Below are positions 11,601 through 23,600 of a DNA stretch of 64,000 nucleotides, piece after piece. This DNA comes from Parelaphostrongylus tenuis. Taxonomy: Eukaryota; Nematoda; Chromadorea; Rhabditida; Metastrongylidae. The position numbers and the translations under genes are program-made. Within the stretch, counting starts at the first letter, position 1. The number at the start of each line of letters is the position of its first letter. The notes under the pieces are model-generated. The model saw nothing but the letters and a program-made list of their open reading frames with translations. It had not been told where the DNA came from and ran no database searches. The stretch is taken from positions 310,001-374,000 of the forward strand of contig JAHQIW010000155.1 of assembly GCA_019055375.1 (NCBI GenBank), given 5' to 3'.

Positions 11601-14600
11601 TTCGACAGCATAAAGTAGCAATAGTTACTCCTTTGTGAATACGTATAGAATTGTTACGTGCGAGGTGTTTATGGTAATAGAATTTAGTAGCTATACTTAG
11701 TTTACATAGTATTTTTTCTGCATATTTAGATAGAGTACGATGACCGTTCCATATTTTTGAACTCATGGAGCTTTTTTTTTCTAGTTACCAACTCAAAACG
11801 AAAGACATAATTGAAGCATTTGATTAATTAGAACCTGGAAAGCTGTGTGGTGGTGGATCGTGTCAATAAGAACAACTTAAAATTCTATGCGTAGAAAAAC
11901 CCGTAATAACTAAACGTCGCATATATAGGATTTGGGAAGGCAACGTAACGATCACAATAGTACAGAATCACAATGCGAACCTGCCAGAGAGGTAACAACA
12001 AAAATATGTAAATCTGCTAAGGCGCGAGGAAAAACCGGAAACATCAATGTGTAGACGAACTAGTAAGATTACTGGGAAGTTAGAAATCTGTATAGAAAAG
12101 CGTAGTAGAATTCTAAACTTGTATAGTAGTTAGATATGCAGTGAAGAGTGACAAATGGGCAAGATTTTGTGTCAGAGTCCAGTATAGTCCGACTGTGCGA
12201 CGTTATGAGCACTATAGAGTTCACGTATTGCTTTAAGCAGATTGTTGAACGGTTTCTCGATAAACGTCCTACGAAAATAGTATTCGTACGCAAATGGTTC
12301 GGTTGGTAATGGTTGCACCGACTCCATCAGGGTTTTCATGAATTGCCTAAATAACGCTAATTTGTGGTAGCCATAGATAGTTATAGTGTTTGCATTCCAC
12401 TGTTTAGGTAACAAACTCTAATCAGTTTTGAAATATCATGAGTGGTGTATAACACTACTGCAATCCGTTCACTTTTGAAAGGCGGTGGCCGAGTGGTTAG
12501 TGACGCTCGGTGCGAGCTTGATTCCCTTCCCCTTCCTCAACACTACGACAATCAATCAACGAACGCCTCAAGGAACGCCCCAGCCTCGCTATTTTCAAAA
12601 CGACAAGATCTGTTCAACCAATACTCGACGTTGTTCTTGGGAAAGATCCTCAAACAAGTGATGAATGCGAGGAGGCGAATCGAACGCCAGGATACTGGAA
12701 TCCGCACATGAGGACAGGTCGTATAAAAAATTCAAAGAAATACTGCACTTGCAAACCTTTCCCATGATACGCCATTTCGAGAAGGTGACTGACTTTGTAC
12801 CTTTTTCTCTGTTATACTAAATTCCCTCTTCTCTATTCACTAACCACTCCGCTTTCCTCCTATCTAGTCAGTAAGGGCTACTGTCTTTTTTTAATTGAAC
12901 ATCGTCAATTCCAACATCTCAATCAGCTGAATAGTGTACTCCGAACATATTCGCATGTTTAGATTGGGTAGCTTGTTATATTTAATTGAGAGGACATCAT
13001 ACAAAAAAACGTAAACGCACTTGTCTTTTTCTTCTTCATCAATTTCACACCATACGTCAGCTATAGTCTTCAGTGTGTGATTCTCAAGCATCGCATCGAG
13101 CTGAAATCATCACTGTGTTTGTGAAAAAATACGTTACGTGGCAAGAAATTCATGAACCTTCTCCTTTTCTCCAAATCGTTTCATGAGTAAGTCACGCATA
13201 ACGATTGTCGAACCTTGCTTGACGTTGTTCTCCACAGCGCTGATCAACGTTTCTGGCAGAAACTGAATTTGTTGTAGTCGATTTCAAGGATTATCAACAT
13301 CGCCATAGTAATCGGCTAATTACCTGTCGATCAGGTAATTCAACTGTTACAATTTCGTTCGTGTTCCAGCAAATCAAAACGAGACGCATTGAAAAACGTC
13401 GCTCTCTCCGGCTTCGATGTTTAGCAGACACATCTTCCGTGTGCAATGTCTCGAGAAGTTCCACTATCATGCCTTTCCCACCAATAGGGTACGCAGATGA
13501 TTGTAGTAGACACCTAAAGAAAGTCGACTTTACCTTCAGGAAGTCGGTGAAGATACTTGGGATTGGCTTAGGCTTGTGAAAGTTCTTTCTGCGTGGAAGT
13601 TACACAAAAAGGGAGGATTTTTCCACTTTTCCAGATAGATGAAAAATATAAATATGACTTTATTGAGTACCTCCTTCTAATGGAACTTTAACAGAATACT
13701 GGTTATGAAGACCCCATAAGCAGCACCAAAAATTAGTCACTTTTTAGTAGGTAAAACTTCGTATCAGAAGCAATCTTACCAGCTTTGTATATGGTCTCGA
13801 ATAAATCCAATGGTGTTATGGATAGTTTCCTCGACAAGTCGAAATTCTCCCAAAAGACGGTTGTATTCAGAGGCAGTATAACCAGCATTTTCGCACCATA
13901 CAAGCATGAATATGAAAAACTAAAATGCTTCCATAAGAGTGGGATTTGCAAAGTACATAAGCCAATTAACCTTGTTCATCGGCATTCGAGAAAAGAACAA
14001 AAATGTGCCCTCGTAAACGGAAATCTTGGTGATAACACGACGCTCTCGTCGTTTCCTGCATGATCGACAACGCCACTGAAATAGCGTTTGTAGGATGTAG
14101 AGTGCTAATCTCGTACTTAAGTACTCACTACGAATCCGTTGGCATGCTTTATCAAACTCATTAATTGCTCTTTCGGGCAACTGTCGATCTTGCATTCCCT
14201 TGTGTTTGGAATAATCCCATATCGAGCGAGAAACTGAATGCTGAAAGTAAGGCACTCAATGAGATTTGAGGCGTTTATCATTGACACCGAACCATGTGCA
14301 TGGACAAACCCGCACCCTACTCGGGAATCTCGAAATATTCTCTGAAGTAGGTCAGCATCGAAGTCGATGTCAAGAATTTCGTCTGGCTCGGCAACTGCGA
14401 TCCCGTCAAGGATTGTGAACTTACCTCGCTCTGGCCGACTCCTGAAAACAGAAGATGGCATACACCATTGTTCATTAAAAAAAATGTCTTTTGGACTTTT
14501 ATAGACGCTAAACTTTTCTCAAATGATTAATCTCCTTATCGCAGCGGTTGGGAGATGTTTCTGGGTGCCGAAGTTCAGTACATAATAGAAGTTTCCTCCC

Positions 14601-17600
14601 ACCCCGAGTTTGTTATTAGGAGCAAATCAGTACAAGTGATTTCCGTCCTCGTGCAAAGGTACCGCAACAAATTCGGTGACAACGTGATGGGCTACCATCG
14701 CCAACTCGAAATCCCAGAGATCGAAAATGCTGCCCTAGTAAGACACTCCCAGTCCGGCGGATTCCCTAGTGAGTTCACACAATTTTTGGCGAAAACGGCT
14801 TATTCCAATGCTCAAATATGGATAAGATACTACAGTACAAAACTTTTAATGTGTAGAAGAGTAAGTGATTTAGTCCTTCATATTCTACGGCAAAAGATGA
14901 GACATTTAGTATCTGTTTTATACCATCTGCTCCGCAAGTTAAATGTTTCACGTGGCAAAGGTGGCGAGTTGTAATGCAAATCAAAGAGCTTGACATTTTC
15001 ATCCAAAATGTCAACTATGAGTAAACCAATGCAATCGCCCTGAAAAGAACTTAGCCGACAGTTAATTAACCTTTTTGGATCTTGAGTCCATAACATACAA
15101 TTGATTGGGGTGTTAGGTTGGAAAACTTATGGAGTGATAGCCTGGAAAAGTGTCTTAGAGGTCTGGAAATCTCACTCAACTTTCTCTTCTATGTCTTCAC
15201 ATATTATACGGGTTCAGCTCTTTTTCCATTCGTTTATTTATCTTGCAACTCCCATTAACTATGGTGGCCTACTTCGTATTTAGCTTCGAATGCGAGTAAT
15301 GGTTCTTCTCATCCCTCATTAACGTTTTGGATGTTGGTGGAGTGAAGTTATCGGAGGAAATCCAAGATAGCAATTGTGGAACATTTGCACATCTTCAGCA
15401 CAAATAGATGCAAAATCTTGTAGATCAGAAGGAAATCTGCGGCTTTGAGGCTTGGATTAATCAGAGACCACAGCGAGTCTTGTGACGGCACCAAAGCTTT
15501 CCATTAGTTGACAGCGCGATAGTGGAGGTTTTTTTAGCCTAATTCCCTATTCGCAATATAAGCTATCGATACGCACCATGAGGAAGATTAGAAATCAATT
15601 CAAGGGTAACAAGTATTCGGAAAGCAGCGCCTAGGAAAATCTCAAGATCACTTAATTCGAGTAAATACTATTACATTTTCTAGAGATTGGTGACGTAAAG
15701 AACTTGTTTTTCACCTTATACGCATAAGTTCGTAGCATTTGTTGCTTGAAATGTCTTTTTTATGTGGTATAAGTATGACTTTGTAATTGGAATACGTAGA
15801 ACGAAGGACACCTTCGATTTGCCAGGATCTGCTTTGGTTCCCGTTTGATCCTTCTCGGTGGCGGTTCGCCGCCATTCTGTTCCTCAACGTCTGCCGCCTC
15901 GTCACTACCGGATTCTGCCTTGAAATCGTCGGTTTGATAGCACTGTGATGTCGATCAATCAACACAATCAATAATGTTTGAAAGAAAAAGTCAAGACGAA
16001 TACCTCATCAACGATTTCGTCGTCATTTTTCACGTTTGCTCCTCTATTTGTCGCGATAAAGTTGGCGTTTTTCGTTTGAAATAACGATTCAAGGATGTCC
16101 ATTGACCTTAGATGTGGAGAGCATAAGAGAAAAAGAGATTTTCTGTTCTCAGATTTGAACGAGGAAACTTCAGAAACAAATAGACCCTGGCGGCCGGAAA
16201 GGGAACTCGTTTTGAGGTCATGGTCTCACGCTGATCGGTTACTGATAAGACGCATTGGTCGAGCAAAATGGATTCGTTGTTTACGCTGATGGTTGAGGAG
16301 ATGTGACAATCGTTGGAATGAACATGTGCTCGCTCAAAAATCAACGATTTCGAGACGTGGAGAGGGCTACGGAGGGAGATTTCGCTAGAAAGAATTCGTC
16401 AAAATATGCGTTTATCCCGCTGCTGCCCAACAGAACCAAGAATGTTTGGGGTATCAAAAGACTGCTTGTAAATGAAATACCGGATGATATCTGGATAGAG
16501 GCCCATGGGCCCTATGGGCCCCGTGGGTTTTGACCCCTATGCTCATGTCTGCGGGGTATTTCAGCGCTGTGCAAAGCACAATTTCTGGGTTGCTATCGTT
16601 CAAAAACGAAGTACACGCTCACGTGTTTGACCCGATTTTGGAGACCCTGCCATGATCTACGATAGCCTTTAATGGGACCGACACTATCATTTATCGATCG
16701 ATGAACTGACAGAGAATGAATTCATGATGGTTTTGGGGTAGAAGTGGAAAGAAAGAAGACGAGCGAAGGAAAGAAGGAAGGAAGGAACGAAATGACAGAG
16801 ACGACAAACCTTGGACGAGGCTGGCGAGCCGTACGGCGACTAAGGTGGTGGTCGTTATGGTGACAGCCTACTGGCGCAACGGCGGCCGCTGTCGTGGCGG
16901 GGGCGAGCTGGGTCGCGGCGGCGCGCGCGGCCATTGGGCCTTGCGGTTATCGATCGCGCGCGGCGGCCACCGGACCATCGAAACTGGAATGCTCGGCGAC
17001 GGCAACGCGACCGATGATCGTCTGTCGCGCGAGATGCGAACTGCGACGACAGTGCGCGCCCACCGGCGGCCGCCCGCGGCGCACGTGTTCGCGCTGGCGC
17101 ACATTTTGCGATGTGAGAGGTCCTCTTCCTTTTTTTTTTATAGAAACTAAATACGAAAGTACGAGTAAATATTAGTCGATTGTCGTCACTATGGTGAGAG
17201 AAGCGCTGAGTTCGTTTGATCTTCAATACCCAATATCTGTCAGCGTACTGGGTTCAATGTCGAGATTGACTACCCGGGCCAGGCCGTTGACAGCTGGCGG
17301 CTGACAGATAGATGCGCTGTAGCGTAGAAAGAGCGATGTGCAAAATGGGCGTCAGTAGTGTAACGGATAGAGCACGCATTCCCTGAAAGAGTGAGGTGCG
17401 GGTTCTAATCCCGCTTGACGGGGAAGTTTTGCACATCGCTCTACATCAGTGGATATCTATTTGAAACATCTTAACACCGCTAGAAGCTATTAAATAAAAA
17501 GAATTTCGTTTGTTCTTGTAACAAGTCTAAATCTTTAATATGTCTTAACATGCTGAAGGAGGAGCATAAGTGATTTGCAAAGTTTCGAAGCTCAGGCGAA

Positions 17601-20600
17601 AGTTGAACCCATCTTCCACTCATTAGTGAGGCGCGTACTACCACTTCACCATCGAAATAAGAGTGGTAGAAGAAGGCTGGTCTTGATGATATAGTGAAAG
17701 CTCGCGGCTCTCTCTGATACTTTTGTTTTGCATGAATATATTTCGCATTAGATGATCTTTTTTACTATTTTGGAACACCTTTTAAGGCAAGACACGGGTT
17801 CAGTTCCCGCTCGAAGTCAAAGTTTTGCAATCCCTTTGACATTGTTGATATTCGGTCGTTCCGTAAGTTTTGACACTAGAGCAATAAACACCAAATTTTT
17901 CAACCGAAAATGATTAAAATTGCATGATCAAGGTATCGTTCAATTGCTCATTCTCTTATAAACATCTTTATGAACAACTTTCCTATATTTGCTATAAGAT
18001 GGAATTGTCCGGGAACGAATTGCCTGCTATTCATACAGGAGTGGCGCGTAAGGGAAAATGCTAGTGAGGCGGCGCGCAAGATTAACGAAGCTTCCTGTGG
18101 ACGGCCCGAGCGCAACTGATCCTCGAGGCTGTTCTCTCCAGCTTGGAACTTGGCGAATCACATTCTAGCTTTCCTTTTTGCAACCGTATCATCGCCCCAG
18201 ACTCCACTGATCTTGCGCGCCGCTTCACTGGCATTTTCCTCTACGCGTCATTCGTGCATGAATAACAAGCAAATTTTCCCAGGACAGCACCATGTTAAGC
18301 GAAGTATAGACAAGTTGTATACCTGAATGTTCGCAAGAAAATGGTCAATTGAACGATACCAAATTTGTGCAATTTTGATTACTTCTGTTGAATAAATTTG
18401 GTGGTTATCGCTCCACTGCCAGAATTTATTTAACGACCTAATATTGAGCTATAACATCTTATCACTACTAAAACAGCGGTTGATTAGAAATTCTGATCGA
18501 GTACATTTTTGGAGAAAAACTTTCATGACATACGTCACATTTTCATGAGACGATTTGAGTACTATGTCGTATAAGTTGAAGTGAGGGGTGCTTTCCAGTG
18601 TTCTATTAATTTTGTTCCATCAGGTGTTGTTAAATGCACATTGAGTTGTCGAATTGATCATCTCTTCACTATAATTCCAGTTTGATTATAAGCTCGTGTT
18701 ACGAACTTCTAACATTCTGAATGTGATAGGTTACTACGGATGAAATAGTATTCGGTTAGAAATACAGTCCGTGCGTAATCAAATATCGAGAATTTTTTAG
18801 TAGAAAGTCGGGGCGTTGTAATTATCTATGTTAGTTGAGGAGATGGCGCTCGATTGAATTGAAGGGCATGTGCTATTGATGAGGCTTGCTAGAAAACCGT
18901 AACGTATGTCTAGCATTAGAGATGCCATACTAGGCCCTGAAAGGTATAGTATATGCTATCAGATCATCTACAATAGAGGTATTTGTTCTTAGGTAATTTA
19001 TAAGTGATAATACTGAAGGAGAGCGCATGTGCTGCAGTGGTTAGAGGTGCTCTGCGTCGCACATGAGGTCAATGGTTCGATATCGCGCTCATGACTCACC
19101 AAGCCATCCATCCCTCCGGGGTCGGCAAATTGGTATCAGACAGGTCTCAGACTTGTCTGGGAGGATGAGCAGCACTGACTCGGTTAAGCGGGAGGCCACC
19201 GCGAGTCATTGTAAAGGCCAGATATGCATTCAATCACTTCAAACGAGGTGAAAAATTGAAGTCGAATGCATGGCGCATCCCCTCAGGGATTGATCAACGC
19301 CAAGAGCTTTATCCTTTTATCCTTTTAATACTGAAGTGGTCACTGCAGTTTTCATGTTGCAGCATATTTCTCTCACTTAAAAAATCACCTCACACCACAA
19401 ATTCACTTCGATTTCTTTTAGTAACTTTGCCTATGAGGTAACCAAGGAGTGCTTGTCACAGCAAACGCTGCGTACCTATGTGGACGCGTTCACTGATCCG
19501 GCTTCTGGGCTGCAGATTGCGCTAGTTTGTTATTCATATTCCTCCTTTTTTTGGGTTCCTCCCCACCATGTCATTATTCGTAGGAGTGGCAAAGACTGGA
19601 GTTGAGTGAAGTTGGTGTGGTGGAGGTACCGATAGTGCTATCGCCACCTCTCCAATCAGCTTTGTTCACACTGTCGAGCCGCTTTGGCGACGCCTGTGTG
19701 GCTCATCTACTGACTCGATCTGTACGAAAACGAATCGCCTCTCAAGTACGTTCCCACTTAGTTCTCTATTTATTTATAATAGCAAGTGAATACTGGTAAT
19801 ACTAACAATGCTATTAGGCTTCCAAGCATAGAGAGAGTATAAAATTACACTTGATTTAAGAAGTGATTTTGCGTTAAGTTTTTTAACCTCGTTTTTGTCG
19901 ACAATTAACAGTAACTGGTTTAGATTGCTGAGCTTCTCGCAGCTACGATACAAGAAATCATTGATAGAGCGGACAGTGTACAGAGAACCTGGATTCAATT
20001 ACTATTCGACTGTCTGGTCCTCAATACGATGTTTCCTGACGAGAAGTGTGTCTCTGTATCTTCTAGATGTGGTGTTTTGAAACAAATTTCGAAAATGTGA
20101 TGAAATCACGAGAAATTTCTGAATGAACTGATTATTACTAACCTAATTCAAAAATTCTGATACGACAGGCTTTCCTCTTTGATCAATTGCTCCTGATCTG
20201 ATTGTTTTCATTAGAATTTAACTTAGTGGTCAAAAATGAGGAAATAGTATAAAATCCGTCATAAATCTGATGACGATCTAAGGTTATTTTATTTCGCTAA
20301 CTTTGTCTTGTGTTTCATTTTCGTATGAGCTGAGAAATTATTTTGTCTATTATATTATGGGTGAACCCAGTAAGCATCTTCATTAATGTCTGGTTGATAT
20401 CATTTTGAATAATTCAGGCTGAAAAATCTTATTCCACAAATTGAGAGCCGGATTGATCCGTTTGATCTGAGTCTTCTTTCCACGCATCTTAGAAGAAATG
20501 TACGGATGAGCATTTGCAAATCATTGGTGAGTTATTGGTGACAGTGTCATCTTAGATGTACTTTTTTCTGACTGTACGGCATATGGTGAACAAAATTCTA

Positions 20601-23600
20601 TCCTTCTTTTCGACTTTTTTAAGACTTCGCTCAAAGCAATGTAATCAAACATTTTGAGTCTTTCATGAGGTCTATTATGGCACTTATACAGTGCAAGACA
20701 CTCATCAGTTGCACGGTGCTTTTCGGCTCACCTTGCGGCAAGTGTAAATAGTTTTATGTCGATTCCTCTATAAAGGGGGTATGTCCCCAAAAAACTGACT
20801 GAACTGAGTCGCATGGCTCAAAAAATGCATCAGATTATGTTGTTTTTCGGATCTCAAAAATAGTCGAAAAGAAAGGTATGATAATATAAGTATTACTAGC
20901 CACGGGCCATCGGCTCTGCAAAGCTAGCCGTTGAGTGATTTTATCGCCTTAGGGCAAGTGTAGATATTTCGGCGTCGGCTCCTCTATATAGAGGATATCT
21001 TTCCGCAGAAAACTCACTTTGCAACTAACGAGGCTGTAATGCCAAAATTCGTTCTTGCACTGTATAAGCTCCATAATAGGCATCATGAAAGGTTCTAAAA
21101 ATATCACATCAAAGTTCTGTTTAGAGGAGCAAATGTTACCAGCGGAGGCTGGGAGGGGTAAAACGACAGTGACTCAGCAATCAGTAATGAAAATCATTAC
21201 GAACCAAGGTGCTGGTTATACCCTCTATAGCCCTTTATATAAACACCCTCTTGCGATCACGTGAGGACGCCTTAGCTCGACTGTCTGCAGGATTGCCAGA
21301 AGAGGCAATTCGGCGAGCATTCTATGACATTTATAAAAAAGGCGGATTCTCCAAGCAGTAATCAGTCGCTTGTTCGAAGACTTTTGTAGACGAAGAATGC
21401 TGGGAAAGCAGTCGAATGCAAGATGTGCTGGTATCTTCACAATAAATTGTGATAACGGATCGTCTAAAATAAATCGATTTAAGTCGTTGGTAATAGAACC
21501 TTGGGCTTTTCAGCGGCCACCGGAAATATCCTCATACTGTCGCGATAATAACGTTTTGCATCGCTTCATAAGTTACTTGAAGGAGTAGAGCCGTTCCCCA
21601 CAAAGAAAATTGATTGGTTTTGGTAGAAGCTAGGAATGGACATAACGTCGTGTTTGAAAAGCACTTAACTCTCTTTAATGTTCTATTATAATGGTGTTTC
21701 ATAGATATATGCCGCGAAATCTAACTCTGTATCACCATAACAGATGAACTTTACGTAATTGTATCAACCAAAATGTCGAAATGCGAAAGAAATCATGAGA
21801 CAATCCATTAGAATGTAAAAGCTCTGTCTTTTGGAGGAAAGAATGGTAGTGGGTTATGTGTGACATGTATCGTCGCGATTAGTTGATTTGGCGAGGGTCA
21901 TTGTCTAACTCGATCTCCCATTCCATACGTCTTCGTTGACAAGTAAAAACTTGAAATAGTGTTTTTCAGTTGTTGTACTCCTGTTTACTCGTCGACTTTT
22001 CTCATAACAAGGAAGGTCAAGATTCTGCACACCAGACGCAGGTTTGTTTCAGTGGTTCGAGCCAGAATGACCGCAAGAAATGCAATAGATTTTCGATACC
22101 ACCGGTCCTTCTCTGAAGTTTCGCTCTGTTATATCAATTTTTTTCAGTCAATATTGACTTATATTGAGTTTGTCTTTGCATTTTTGAGTCAGGTTCTAGG
22201 AAATGAATGGCCCATTAGGCAAAGCTTTATTCTTCACTATAAAATGCTTTCGCATCACAGTGTCTCTGTCTCTTGCTTTTTTACGCTACCATCATGAGAG
22301 ATCTCATGTTCAAACTAACGTGGTCTGTTGGCATACTGGCAGTACCGTGCAAATAATCCTTTGAAACTATATTGTATCTTTCGCGTCGATCCCGGTTGTC
22401 GGTAGATATATTAAACATCCTTTGTACTCGTGGTGAATATTACCAATTAAGCGCTTGTGAATGCTTTTATACCATACTTCCAAGATCTCGTCAGCGATAT
22501 TCAGCGTGTAATCTCGAAGTTTTGAAATTCTCAGAGGATTTCGAACACAGTGTTAAGTTTAGAATCGTGAAAGTTGTGTGTAGACTGAATTGAACATCAA
22601 ATATGGTCGTTTTTCTTGCGATAACGACGTATTTTACTCTAGGTTGTGGATGTGATGCCTAAGTCCGACTATCCACCACGCATCTCACTCATACCTCGAT
22701 TAGGTCGTACGGTAAGTCATGCAGAGTATCTGTTAGAGAATATTCTTATTCACTTTGTTCCTCCTCTTTAGTTGCTTATGATTTAACACACGAAATGGAT
22801 CTATTTTTGCGGTTATTATACGTACTGAACTCGATGCATACTGCTCATCGTACCCGAGCTTAAAGAATTTTAGTTACTGTCATTATCGGTAGCAGTACTT
22901 GTGCTTCTTACTAGAAAGGACTAAAATTTATCGAGGGTCTCATGGATTTCTATATTCGCAACAGAAATGTACCAACATTATCCTAATTTGTGGTATTCTC
23001 AATATCACAGGAATTATCCGATCTCACTTCACTGGGAAATCTTTGGCGGGACGAACTAGGTGGCTTCGAAGTGTTTTCTTCCTGTTAATGATAAGCTGTG
23101 CATAAGAACTTTTCATAGTATACATCTGAAACTACATCTGTATTGGAGAAGCTGTGTTCAATTATAAAAGATGTAACCAAAAGAACTACCGCAAAAATCT
23201 TGGAAAAAAAAAGGAATTTTGTTTTTTGATGTCAATTCCTCAAAATAATCCAAGTTATCGCTTCAGCCTGCCGATGCTGTTGCAAAACGTGTGGAGAGTG
23301 CAAAATTATTACCGAACAAGCTACTAGCTAATACGAATCCTGCTGGTAAGCTGAATTTTCATCGATCTAAAAGGAAAGTCGATGTTCATCGAAGTCTCAC
23401 ACAAACAGTGTGAAAATGCCTATGATTAATGGTGGAAGGTTGACTTGTAAACGATTGATGTACAGTGCTGACCCTTAATTTCTTTCGTTTTTCGACTTTT
23501 TGGTAATTCCATTGTTTGCGTATTGGAAGAAACCAATTAATCATCAAAAAAATCATCGTTATGATCAATGATGTGCAATCATTTGCTGGACAAAGATTGG

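Noticed and set aside
16855..17226. Long open frames rich in Arg, Ala and Pro on both strands
   Set aside because: They follow from the high GC content of the island (few stop codons) and show no domain.
17340..17420. Possible functional tRNA genes at the SINE heads
   Set aside because: A- and B-box-like motifs are present, but anticodon and acceptor stems do not form a clean cloverleaf and the same tail follows each copy, so they are SINEs.
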